Source: Sphaerotilus natans (GTDB taxonomy: Bacteria; Pseudomonadota; Gammaproteobacteria; Burkholderiales; Burkholderiaceae_C). Taken from it: a stretch of 64,000 bases of DNA. The notes below the pieces were generated by a model. The model did not search any database and was not told where the DNA came from. It saw only the letters and a list, made by a program, of their open reading frames with translations. How positions within the stretch are numbered: the first letter of the stretch is position 1; each line of letters starts with the position of its first letter. The stretch covers positions 186,001 to 250,000 of the forward strand of contig NZ_FTMZ01000002.1 of assembly GCF_900156335.1 (NCBI RefSeq), in the 5' to 3' direction. Position numbers and translations under genes: made by a program. Of this stretch, positions 38,024 through 45,804 are shown one piece after another.

Positions 38024-40093
38024 TCAGACCGGCGTACCGCCCTGCGCCGCCGCCCGCGCCGCAAAGGCCGCCCGCTGCGCCGCGATCCGGTCGCGCGGGT
38101 TGACCTTGGCCACCTGCTCGTCCAGGCGCATCTCCTGGATGAAGCGGCTCGGAAAGGCCCGGCGGATCTCCCGCCCGCGCTTCTGGCGCAGCAGCGTCGT
38201 CACCAGCAGCGTGCGCCGCGCGCGGGTGATGCCCACGTACATCAGGCGGCGCTCCTCCTCCAGGCGCTCGGTGGTCATCTCCTCCTCCTCGCGCTTGAAG
38301 GGCAGCGTGCCCTCGTTGATGCCGACCAGCACCACATGCGGCCACTCCAGTCCCTTGCTGGCGTGCAGCGTCGAGAGCGTCACCACGTTCTGGTCGGCCT
38401 CGCCGCGCTCGGCCAGGCTCAGGATCACGCTGATGGTCTGGGCCACGTCGAGCACGCTCTTGGTCTCGGACTGCACCTGGCCGCTGCCGTCCTCGGCGAT
38501 CTCGCCGCCGCAGCGCCGCGCGATCCAGTCGATGAAGTCGAGCACGTTGGACCAGCGCGCCGCCGCGACCTTGGGGTTCTCCTCGCTGTCGAGCAGGTAC
38601 TGCTCGAAGCCGATCTCGCCCAGCCATTCCATCAGCATCGGCTGCGCCGCCTCGGCGCCCACGGTGTGGCGGGCGCGGTATTCGAGGTCGTTCACGTAGC
38701 GGCCGAACTCGTGCAGCGAGCCCACCGCCTTGGCCGAGAGCACCGTGCCGATCGACTCCTGGAACAGCGCCTCGAACAGGCTCACCCGCCACTTGCCGGC
38801 GAAGTCGCTCAGCGCCGCCAGCGTCGTGTGGCCGATGCCGCGCTTCGGCGTGGTGATGGCGCGCAGGAAGGCCGGATCGTCGTCCTGGTTGACCAGCAGC
38901 CGCAGCCAGGCGCAGAGGTCCTTGATCTCGGCGCGGTCGAAGAAGCTCTGGCCGCCGGAGACCTTGTACGGGATCTGCGCCTTGCGCAGCGCCTCCTCGA
39001 GCTTGCGGCTCTGGTGGTTGGCGCGGTAGAGGATGGCGAAGTCCTTCCACTCGGTCGAGCCGGTGTGCTCGCCGGCGGTGTTGGCGCGGATCGCCAGGAT
39101 GCGCGCGGCCGCCCGCTCGGCCTCGTGCTCCTCCTGGTCGCACTCGACGACCTTGACCGGCTCGCCCTGGCCGAACTCGCTCCACAGCTTCTTCTGGAAG
39201 ATCTTCGGGTTCAGCGCGATGACGTTGTTCGCGGCCGTCAGGATGGCGCCGGTGGAGCGGTAGTTCTGCTCCAGCGGGATCACCTTCAGGTTCGGGTAGT
39301 CCTGCGGCAGGCGCTTGAGGTTCTCGATGGTGGCACCGCGCCAGCCGTAGATGCTCTGGTCGTCGTCGCCCACCGCGGTAAAGAGGCCCTGCTCGCCCAC
39401 CAGGGCCTTGAGCAGCTCGTACTGGGTCGCGTTGGTATCCTGGTATTCGTCGACCAGCACATGGCGCAGCGTGCGGCGCCACTTCTCGCGTGCCTCCTCG
39501 TGCTGCTGCAGCAGCTTGAGCGGCAGGCCGATCAGGTCGTCGAAGTCCACCGCCGAGTAGGCCGCCAGCCGCTCCTCGTAGAGCTTCATCACCCGCGCGG
39601 CCACGCGCTCGTCGTCGTCCTGCGCGGCGGCCTCGGCCTGCTCGCAGCTCAGGCCGTTGTTCTTCCACAGGCTGATGGTCCACTGCCAGCGCCGCGCCAC
39701 CGCCGCGTCGGTGGTGCCGCCGGCGTCCTTCAGCACGCCCAGCACGTCGTCGGCGTCCAGGATCGAGAACTTAGGCTTCAGGCCGAGCCGCTCGCCGTCC
39801 TCGCGCAGCATGCGCACGCCCAGGGAGTGGAAGGTGGCGATCACCAGGTCCTTCGACGCCCGCGCGCCCACCAGCGAGCGCGCCCGCTCGCGCATTTCCT
39901 GCGCCGCCTTGTTGGTGAAGGTGATCGCGCCGATCTGCTTCGGGGCCAGGCCCGCCTGCAGCAGCCGGGCGATCTTGTGCGTGATCACCCGCGTCTTGCC
40001 CGAGCCCGCGCCGGCCAGCACCAGGCAGGGGCTGTGCAGGTGGTGGACGGCTTCGAGCTGGGCGGGATTGAGGGTCGAGGGGGCGTCGGCCAT
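38024..40093 (-). CDS. rep: ATP-dependent DNA helicase Rep
   Basis: Superfamily 1A 3'-5' helicase that helps replication forks past obstacles. 689 residues from the ATG at 40093, beginning TLNPAQLEAVHHLHSPCLVL, Walker A AGAGSGKTRVI, motif Ia ITFTNKAAQEM, motif II HVLVDEYQDTN, motif III AVGDDDQSIYGWRGA, motif IV LEQNYRSTGAIL, motif V TLHASKGLEWPHVVLVG and motif VI RRLMYVGITRAR. The length and IYGWRGA context favour Rep over UvrD. The frame is open upstream without similarity. Confidence 0.93.
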   Translation of the reverse strand: MADAPSTLNPAQLEAVHHLHSPCLVLAGAGSGKTRVITHKIARLLQAGLAPKQIGAITFTNKAAQEMRERARSLVGARASKDLVIATFHSLGVRMLREDGERLGLKPKFSILDADDVLGVLKDAGGTTDAAVARRWQWTISLWKNNGLSCEQAEAAAQDDDERVAARVMKLYEERLAAYSAVDFDDLIGLPLKLLQQHEEAREKWRRTLRHVLVDEYQDTNATQYELLKALVGEQGLFTAVGDDDQSIYGWRGATIENLKRLPQDYPNLKVIPLEQNYRSTGAILTAANNVIALNPKIFQKKLWSEFGQGEPVKVVECDQEEHEAERAAARILAIRANTAGEHTGSTEWKDFAILYRANHQSRKLEEALRKAQIPYKVSGGQSFFDRAEIKDLCAWLRLLVNQDDDPAFLRAITTPKRGIGHTTLAALSDFAGKWRVSLFEALFQESIGTVLSAKAVGSLHEFGRYVNDLEYRARHTVGAEAAQPMLMEWLGEIGFEQYLLDSEENPKVAAARWSNVLDFIDWIARRCGGEIAEDGSGQVQSETKSVLDVAQTISVILSLAERGEADQNVVTLSTLHASKGLEWPHVVLVGINEGTLPFKREEEEMTTERLEEERRLMYVGITRARRTLLVTTLLRQKRGREIRRAFPSRFIQEMRLDEQVAKVNPRDRIAAQRAAFAARAAAQGGTPV

Positions 40094-40184
40094 GGCGGGG
40101 CTCCGAGGACGCAGCGGCAGGGACTGCGGGCGGCGATCATAGCCAGCCGGCCCCGGTCCGTCGCAGGCGGTCCACAATCGGCCC

Positions 40185-40478
40185 ATGCAAACGCCCCCAC
40201 CCCCGCCCCCGCCCGCGTCGGCCCAGCCGAGCAACCCGCTGCACGGCCTGACCCTGGAGCGCATCCTGACCGCGCTGGTCGCCCACTACGGCTGGCCCGG
40301 CCTGGCCGAGCGCATCGCGCTGCGCTGCTTCAGCGACCAGCCCAGCATTGCCTCCAGCCTGAAGATGCTGCGCCGCACGCCCTGGGCGCGCGAGAAAGTC
40401 GAGGGGCTCCACCTGTTCATGCTGCGCGAGCAGCGCCGCGACGCCCGGCCCGCGCCGGCGCCCCGCTTCGGTCAGTAG
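40185..40478 (+). CDS. VF530 family DNA-binding protein
   Basis: A 97-residue protein matching the VF530 (DUF2132) family throughout: NPLHGLTLERILTALVAHYG, RCFSDQPSIASSLKMLRR and TPWAREKVEGLHLFML. Preceded by a proline-rich tail (seven consecutive prolines near residue 4). The family was solved structurally and is described as DNA binding; role unknown. Its last bases overlap the convergent cynS by 7 bp. Confidence 0.9.
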   Translation: MQTPPPPPPPASAQPSNPLHGLTLERILTALVAHYGWPGLAERIALRCFSDQPSIASSLKMLRRTPWAREKVEGLHLFMLREQRRDARPAPAPRFGQ

Positions 40479-40915
40479 GTCTTGTACGGCAGGAACTTGC
40501 CGCTCATCGTGATGCTGACGCGGTCGCCCTTCGGGTCGGGCTCGCGCTGCAGGTCCATACGGAAGTCGATGGCGCTCATGATGCCGTCGCCGAATTCCTC
40601 GTGGATCAGCTCCTTGAAGGTCGTTCCGTAGACATTGACCAGTTCGTAGAAGCGGTAGATCAGCGGATCGGTCGGCACCGAGGTCGGCAGCGAGCCCTTG
40701 TACGGCACCACCTGCAGCCAGCGCGCCTCGGCCTCGCTGAGGTCGAACAGGCGGGCGATGACCGCGGCCTGCTCGGCATCGAGCGTCATCTGGCCCAGGC
40801 AGGCGGCGGTGACCCATTCCTTGCTCAGGCCCACCTCGCGGGCCACGTCGGACCACTTCAGGCCCCGGGCCACCTTGGTGGCGATGATCTTTTCGGTCAC
40901 GTCGAGTCGGTTCAT
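40472..40915 (-). CDS. cynS: Cyanate hydratase (cyanase)
   Basis: Decomposes cyanate with bicarbonate to ammonia and carbon dioxide. From the ATG at 40915 it is 147 residues, close to the E. coli enzyme. The helical N-terminal domain precedes the active-site half with the catalytic Arg and Glu in IYRFYELVNVYG and Ser in GIMSAIDFRMDL. No cynT or cynR homologue adjoins it; the gene lies alone before the accessory region. An 8-bp inverted repeat (GGCACCAC, GTGGTGCC; 40975-40991) lies 60 bp upstream and could be its operator. Confidence 0.96.
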   Translation of the reverse strand: MNRLDVTEKIIATKVARGLKWSDVAREVGLSKEWVTAACLGQMTLDAEQAAVIARLFDLSEAEARWLQVVPYKGSLPTSVPTDPLIYRFYELVNVYGTTFKELIHEEFGDGIMSAIDFRMDLQREPDPKGDRVSITMSGKFLPYKTY

Positions 40916-41071
40916 GGCGCAGGCCTCCATCAGGGTCGCGGTTCACATCGGAACCTGTCCGAAGGGCGGCAGAGGGCACCACGGTGGTGCCTCATCCCGC
41001 GCTTCATGACAGGCCGACGGGAACTGCAAGCGATGTGCCTGCGCCCGGCGCCGCTCAAGACGGACAGTGGC

Positions 41072-41557
41072 TCAGCCCTGCACTTCCGGCCAGACGGTGT
41101 GGAAGAACTGGCCGGCCGGGCGGTCGGTGCGCTCGTAGGTGTGCGCGCCGAAGAAGTCGCGCTGGGCCTGCAGCAGGTTGGCCGGCAAGCGCGCGCTGCG
41201 GAAGGCGTCATAGAAGGCCAGCGAGGCCGACATCGCCGGCACCGGCACGCCAGCGAGCATCGCCTGCGCCACCACCCGGCGCCAGGCCGACTGCGCGCCG
41301 TTGAGCGCCGACTCGAAGTACGGCGCCAGCATCAGGCTGGCCGGCGCGGGGCCGTCGGCATGGGCCTCGGCGATGCGGTTGAGGAACTGCGCGCGGATGA
41401 TGCAGCCGCCGCGCCACAGCCGCGCGATCGCGCCCAGGTCGAGGTTCCAGCCGCGCTGCGCGCTCATGGTGCGCATCAGGTCCAGGCCCTGCGCGTAGCT
41501 GACGATCTTGCTGGCATAGAGCGCCTGGCGCAGCAGCCCGACCCACTCGGCCACCGG
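41072..41557 (-). pseudogene. Truncated copy of the gnd 3' end
   Basis: A 486-bp duplicate of the last third of gnd (48645-49130), including the stop codon. By eye only four bases differ, about 99% identity, and one change swaps Glu for Gly. It has no start of its own and joins abruptly at 41557/41558 to IS66-type transposase sequence on the other strand. The resulting chimeric open frame on the minus strand is an artefact of the junction. Confidence 0.9.
41072..41557. repeat. Left 486-bp direct repeat flanking the PYP island
   Basis: Matches 48645-49130 in the same orientation; offset 7573 bp. Recombination between the two copies would remove the transposase fragment and the island and leave a single intact gnd. 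Confidence 0.9.
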
Positions 41558-42257
41558 GCGCTGGCGGGCGAGCGCCCGGCCGGCGTGCTGGTGACGGACC
41601 GCTACGCGGTGTACGACTGGGTGGCGCCCGAGCGGCGCCAGGTGTGCTGGGCGCACCTGCTGCGCGACTTCGAGCGCATCGCCGGTCGGGCCGGGGCGGC
41701 GGGCAGTGCCGGCCGGCGCCTGCTCGGGCTGGGGCGGGTGATGTTCCGCTGGCGCGCGCGCGGCGCCGGCCCGGCCGAATTCGAAAGGTTGCAGGCCCGG
41801 GTGCACCAGGCGCTCGAGCGCGGCACGCGCGCAGGCTGCCGGCGCACCGCGCAGACCTGCGCCAACCTGCTCGCGCAGGAGGTCTCGCTGTGGACCTTCA
41901 CCCGGCACGCCGGCGTCGAGCCCACCAACAACGCCGCCGAGCAGGCGCTGCGCACGGTGGTGCTCAAGCGCAAGATCAGCGGCCCGACGCGCTCGACGCG
42001 CGGCCAGCAGTTTGTCGCCCGGGGCTTCTCCGCGATGGAGAGCTGCCGTCGCCAGGGCCGCGACCTGCGCGGCTGGATGGAACAGGCGCTGCGCGCCTGG
42101 CTGGGCGCCGGCCCGATGCCCTCGCTGCTGCCTGGCGGCTGAGCGCGCCGGCCGGGCTCGCTTCACTTCACCGCGTTGCTGTTCGTGCTTCCTGGTGGGC
42201 TGGGCTTGCCGGGAGGTGTGAGGCTGGGCGTGTCAAGGAGGGGGCGTGAATACGTAC
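41558..42257 (+). mobile_element. IS66-family remnant: 3' part of transposase TnpC and right end
   Basis: An open frame to the TGA at 42140-42142 encodes about 195 residues of the IS66 transposase C-terminus: GVLVTDRYAVYDWV, CWAHLLRDFERI, then the late motif VEPTNNAAEQALRTVVLKRK and ISGPTRSTRGQQF. The first two thirds of the transposase, the accessory tnpA/tnpB and the left end are missing, so it cannot move by itself. About 115 bp of non-coding sequence follow, ending GTGAATACGTAC, which resembles an IS66 right terminus; no matching left end exists in the window. Confidence 0.85.
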
Positions 42258-42263
42258 CTGGCC

Positions 42264-42950
42264 TCATGCCGTCGGCCAGGCCGCGCACTCCCATACCTCG
42301 GTGAAGTGCAGCAGCGGCACCAGGGCATCGTTGAGCAGATCATGCGGCGTGGCCAGGGCCGCCAGATCGAAGTCCGGCAAGACGACGGCGCCAGCCTCAG
42401 AAGTCGGCAGCACCGCGCCAGGCGGCACGCTGAGGGTCAGCCACAGCGCCCCATGATCTGCACGTCGACCACGCACGACGATGTCGCCCCGCATGGGCGC
42501 AGCGGCCAGCATGTCCAAGACAGACAAACTCGCCGATCCCATCAGGTCAGGCCAGCCGCCATCACCCAGCAGGCACACGGTCTGGTCATCGTGCATCACC
42601 TGTCGGCCATCAAGGCTCCACGCACCGGATGAGGACACGTCAACATTCGGCTCGATCTCCAAGGTGCGACCATCCCACAGGACGGCCACCAGCAACTGCA
42701 GCAGGGCCAGCCGCTCGGCCCGGCACACCCGCACGCGCAGGACATCAGGGCGCGTGCGCAGCAGTTGGACCCACACCTGCGCACCACTCCAGAGCGACGC
42801 TGCGCTGCGCAGACCGCCGACCTCAACCAACAGCGGCTCAGCACGACCATGTAGACGCGATCGCAATAAAGGTCGCCAAATGCCCTGGACAGGATGGGCA
42901 ACCGCGTCACTGAAGTTCAAGGAGGTCAGCATGATGGAATTGGAGCGCAT
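42264..42950 (-). CDS. Hypothetical protein divergent from the PYP cluster
   Basis: A 228-residue soluble protein (or 222 if the ATG at 42932 is used; neither start has a clear ribosome binding site). I do not recognise the family. It has alternating beta-like hydrophobic stretches (LLVEVGGLRSAASLW, ALLQLLVAVLW, LWLTLSVPPGAVLP), no signal peptide and no membrane helix. Base composition matches the lower-GC cargo, and it diverges from the coiled-coil gene across 186 bp, so it probably belongs to the island. It could be a regulator or partner of the light-sensing genes; nothing in the sequence proves that. Confidence 0.55.
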   Translation of the reverse strand: MRSNSIMLTSLNFSDAVAHPVQGIWRPLLRSRLHGRAEPLLVEVGGLRSAASLWSGAQVWVQLLRTRPDVLRVRVCRAERLALLQLLVAVLWDGRTLEIEPNVDVSSSGAWSLDGRQVMHDDQTVCLLGDGGWPDLMGSASLSVLDMLAAAPMRGDIVVRGRRADHGALWLTLSVPPGAVLPTSEAGAVVLPDFDLAALATPHDLLNDALVPLLHFTEVWECAAWPTA

Positions 42951-43136
42951 GTCAGCGAAAAACGCTCGACGAAAGTGGCAACTCCAACCTTAAGGTCTGT
43001 ACAGGCACCGCCGACAATCTTGTCGAGATCTGCACGCGCAGCTTGGACCCAACAATCCTCGTGAGTGATGCCCGAGGGGCAGTACAGCCCAAGCACGTGC
43101 GACACGGATCACTCAACCAGCAAGGCCTGATGCCCC

Positions 43137-43769
43137 ATGAATCTGTCACATCGCAACGCCTCCGCCGATTCGATCGACTCCCTGCGGGAAACACTGGCCA
43201 GCCTGGAGCAACAGCTAGCGTCGCTGTACGCCGACAAGGAACGCGAGAACAGCGCCTCCTTCTACGGAGACGAATCCCTGGCTGCTCTCTACGAGGACAA
43301 GCAGCGCTTGAGCGCCCGCACCATCGCCGAGCTGAACGAGACCGTGGACAACCTGACCGCGCAGCTGGCAGACGTCTATGCATTGCGCGAATCCGGTAGC
43401 GACATCGCCGACAGCAGCCTGCGCATCACCATCGAGGGTCTCAACCAGCAGCTCCACGCCCTGTACGAGGAGCGCGAACTGAACGAGCGCTTCGCAGCGT
43501 TGCCGGAGAGTGGCGTCGCGGCGCTGCAGGCCACAGTGCAATCGCTCGAAGCCCAGTTGGCAGCCTTCTACGAGGAGTGCGAAGGCCAGAGCCTGGGGCG
43601 CCGCGATCTGGCGTGTATGGCGGAAAGCCTCACGGAGCAGGTGGCCGTACTCCTGGAAGAACGCAACGACCTTGCACAGGAATGCGAAAACCTCAAAGCA
43701 GACCTGCGCACCGCCAAGCGACGCGCACGCGCCATGATCGACGCACTCGTGGCGCAATCGCTCAACTGA
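43137..43769 (+). CDS. Coiled-coil protein with internal repeats, PYP island
   Basis: A 210-residue protein rich in Glu, Leu, Gln and Ala, predicted to be almost all coiled coil and cytoplasmic. It contains about five copies of a motif near LxxQLAxLYxxxE, for example LEQQLASLYADKE, LTAQLADVYALRE, LNQQLHALYEERE, LEAQLAAFYEECE and LTEQVAVLLEERN, spaced 35-50 residues apart. I find no known domain. Being first in the apparent operon, 96 bp before the PYP gene, it may be a structural or signal-transmitting partner. The end is basic (AKRRARAMIDALV). Confidence 0.65.
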   Translation: MNLSHRNASADSIDSLRETLASLEQQLASLYADKERENSASFYGDESLAALYEDKQRLSARTIAELNETVDNLTAQLADVYALRESGSDIADSSLRITIEGLNQQLHALYEERELNERFAALPESGVAALQATVQSLEAQLAAFYEECEGQSLGRRDLACMAESLTEQVAVLLEERNDLAQECENLKADLRTAKRRARAMIDALVAQSLN

Positions 43770-43865
43770 AGTTCATCAGTTGCCTTCCCGGACAGGTGGA
43801 CGGAATGCCCAAAGTTTTCCCGAATCCTGTCCTGTCTCAAGCTTCCATGGCAGTTTGGAGTGACC

Positions 43866-44240
43866 ATGACTTTTGTTTCCGCTCAGTTCCTCTCACAAAT
43901 TCCGTCGGTTGACCGTGGCGCGGCTGATGCGCAGCCGTATGGGGTGGTCCAAGTGGATGACCAAGGCGTCATCAAGCTCTACAACAAGTGGGAATCCGAG
44001 ATGGCCGGCGTACCCATCTCCACAGCCGAGGGCAGCAACTTCTTCACCCAGGTCGCCGCCTGCACCAACAACCGCCTGGTTTTCGGCAAGTTCAAGGATG
44101 GTGTGGCCCGGAACGACTTGGACACAGAATTCAATTACACATTCACCTACAAGATGAAACCGACGAATGTGCGTATCCGACTGCTGCGCCACTCGCCTTC
44201 CGGGTCGAACTGGGTCTTCGTGAACATGCGCACCGCCTGA
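43866..44240 (+). CDS. pyp: Photoactive yellow protein (PYP) homologue
   Basis: A 124-126 residue PAS-fold blue-light receptor. The match to the PYP family runs along the whole chain: PYGVVQVDDQGVIKLYN, GSNFFTQVAACTN, VFGKFKDGV, FNYTFTYKMKPTNVRIRL and NWVFV. With an offset of three from the Halorhodospira numbering, the chromophore-binding Cys69 is Cys66, Tyr42 is Tyr39, Glu46 is Glu43, Tyr98 is Tyr95 and Met100 is Met97, so the thioester-linked p-coumaric acid site is intact. Thr50 and Arg52 are replaced by Ala47 and Val49. TTTGGAG lies just before the ATG. A p-coumarate ligase of the PYP-activating type lies in the same cluster (47369), which strongly supports the assignment. Confidence 0.93.
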   Translation: MTFVSAQFLSQIPSVDRGAADAQPYGVVQVDDQGVIKLYNKWESEMAGVPISTAEGSNFFTQVAACTNNRLVFGKFKDGVARNDLDTEFNYTFTYKMKPTNVRIRLLRHSPSGSNWVFVNMRTA

Positions 44241-44295
44241 CGGGCAGGAACGCCTCCCACCCATCATTCACGACAAACCCCACCGGAATCGATCC

Positions 44296-44748
44296 ATGAC
44301 CTACGACCTTCCGCAACGGTTGTCCCGCATCGCGGACACCGACATCGTGTCCGCAGACACGGAGGCTTTCCTGGCTGCGGTGAGCATCACCGAGCAGGCC
44401 CGCACTTTGGTGTGGCATGAAGCCCAATCTACCGCCTTCCAGATCCGTACCCTGGCCGACGCCATGTGCGACCCCGAGGACGCTGAGGAGCTATACGGAG
44501 CTCTGGCCTCGCTGTGGCTGGAACTGCGCCTGCAGTGGCAGCGCCACAACGACGTGGCCAACTACGATTTAATGCGCCATGGCGAGGCCAAGCCCATCGA
44601 TCTGGTGCGCGGCAGCGTCAGCTCCTACTACTTCGAGCGCATCGAGTCCCTGCTTCAGCCCGATCAGATCATGTGCCTGAATCAAAAGGCACTGGCACTC
44701 ATCGACAGCCTGCGCCAAGATGTGGCGAGCGCCGCTGAGAAAGCATGA
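44296..44748 (+). CDS. Helical protein sharing a domain with the CheA-like protein downstream
   Basis: A 150-residue, all-helical, soluble protein of no named family that I recognise. Residues about 65-140 align with the N-terminal region of the protein at 45805: LASLWLELRLQWQRHN against LANAWLELRLIWNRCN, then a Tyr, a Met, Gly and a GS pair at matching positions, and a Leu-rich end with Asp-Gln/Ser and Lys. The two are therefore paralogous modules. Its TGA overlaps the next gene's ATG (ATGA). It sits between pyp and the HDOD gene and is a natural candidate for a PYP-binding or dimerising partner, by inference only. Confidence 0.7.
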   Translation: MTYDLPQRLSRIADTDIVSADTEAFLAAVSITEQARTLVWHEAQSTAFQIRTLADAMCDPEDAEELYGALASLWLELRLQWQRHNDVANYDLMRHGEAKPIDLVRGSVSSYYFERIESLLQPDQIMCLNQKALALIDSLRQDVASAAEKA

Positions 44749-45788
44749 TGAAAATGCTGCGCTTCTTTCTAGGATCGTTGGGATGGCTTCGACGCCCTGA
44801 AGAATCGACACCTGAAACGAAGCGCGCGTTGCAGGGACCGGCGTCCCCTCCCCTCGAGCCCCAGGCGCCCGCTCCTGCACCAACGCAGCAAGCTACGCCG
44901 GTGCCAGATCCGTTGACCTACTGGCATACGCAACGCGACCTGCGCCATCAGCTCGTGAACAAGCACGCTCCCAACGTTCCCGATGCCCGCGCGCTGGTTG
45001 ATCTGCTCGACAGTGGCCCTGACGATTTGATCCGGCAATTGCCGGCTTCAGCCCGGGAGGCTCTGGCGCTGTGTGATGACACTAACCTGCCCAGATCACG
45101 CTTAGTCAGCCAGCTCTCGCGCGACCCCAGCCTGATGGAGGCCATCCTGCGCACCGCCAACAGCAGCGCCTTCAGCAGTGGGCGCGAGCCGGTGCTGGGC
45201 ATGGAGGCTGCGCTCGACCGTATCGGCGTGGGTAATGCACGCGGGGTGATCACATCTAGCTGCGCCAGCAACCTGCTGTCGCTGCCAGGCGGGCATTACA
45301 ACGCGATGGCAGCACAAGTGTGGGCGCACATGATCCGCAGTGGCCCCATCGCCCAATGCCTGGCCCCGGCCTTGTCCGTCAACCCGGATGAAGCCATGAC
45401 GCTGGCGCTGCTGCATGATGTTGGCAAGCTCGTCGTCTTCGATCGCCTGTCGGTGCTGCGCGCCACACGCCGGCGCAGCATCGACCTACCGCCAGACTTC
45501 GTGCAGGCCCTTCTGTCGACGACCCACGAAGCGCTGGGCGCTCTAGCCGCACAGCGCTGGCAGCTCGGACCGCGTGCAGCAGCGGCCATCGGCAACCACC
45601 ATCGTCAGTTGGAGGCCCTGCACCACGAACCACTCTCAGAAGCCCTGTACTTGGCGAATGTAGTGAGCCACGTCCTGTCGCGCAACGAGACAGTTGATCT
45701 CGACGAGGTATGGACCCAGGGCGCGCTGTCAGTCCCTCGTCCACGCATCGAGGCGATTCTGAAACGCTGGGCGGCTGAGCCCGTCTGA
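44745..45788 (+). CDS. HDOD-domain signalling protein
   Basis: A 347-residue cytoplasmic protein. Residues 1-60 are basic then Pro/Gln/Ala-rich and probably disordered; the HDOD domain spans about 95-310. Typical marks are LVSQLSRDPSLMEAILRTANSS-like helices, EAALDRIGVGNARGVI, and ALLHDVGKLVVFD with an HD pair at His224-Asp225. HDOD proteins lack proven phosphodiesterase activity and act as signal-output or scaffold proteins, often beside chemotaxis and cyclic-di-GMP systems. ATGA overlap with the previous gene and a 16-bp gap to the CheA-like gene argue for one operon. Confidence 0.85.
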   Translation: MMKMLRFFLGSLGWLRRPEESTPETKRALQGPASPPLEPQAPAPAPTQQATPVPDPLTYWHTQRDLRHQLVNKHAPNVPDARALVDLLDSGPDDLIRQLPASAREALALCDDTNLPRSRLVSQLSRDPSLMEAILRTANSSAFSSGREPVLGMEAALDRIGVGNARGVITSSCASNLLSLPGGHYNAMAAQVWAHMIRSGPIAQCLAPALSVNPDEAMTLALLHDVGKLVVFDRLSVLRATRRRSIDLPPDFVQALLSTTHEALGALAAQRWQLGPRAAAAIGNHHRQLEALHHEPLSEALYLANVVSHVLSRNETVDLDEVWTQGALSVPRPRIEAILKRWAAEPV

Positions 45789-45804
45789 AGCACAACACCA
45801 CGCC

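Noticed and set aside
38336-42142. A 1268-residue plus-strand open frame over rep and cynS
   Set aside because: It is antisense to two clear genes. Only its last 195 codons, the transposase remnant, are real.
41072-42166. A 364-residue minus-strand open frame across the gnd fragment and transposase remnant
   Set aside because: Only the part up to 41557 is gnd-like; the rest is antisense to the IS66 transposase. It is a junction artefact.
41558-42257. A complete, active IS66 element
   Set aside because: The left end, tnpA, tnpB and the first two thirds of tnpC are absent.
42978-42996. A sigma-54-like promoter (TGGCA followed by CTT) upstream of the coiled-coil gene
   Set aside because: The -12 GC is missing and the spacing pattern does not fit; no activator gene is nearby.
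43013-43024. Inverted repeat GACAATCTTGTC before the coiled-coil gene
   Set aside because: Arms of five bases are expected by chance in a window of this size, with no supporting conservation evidence.
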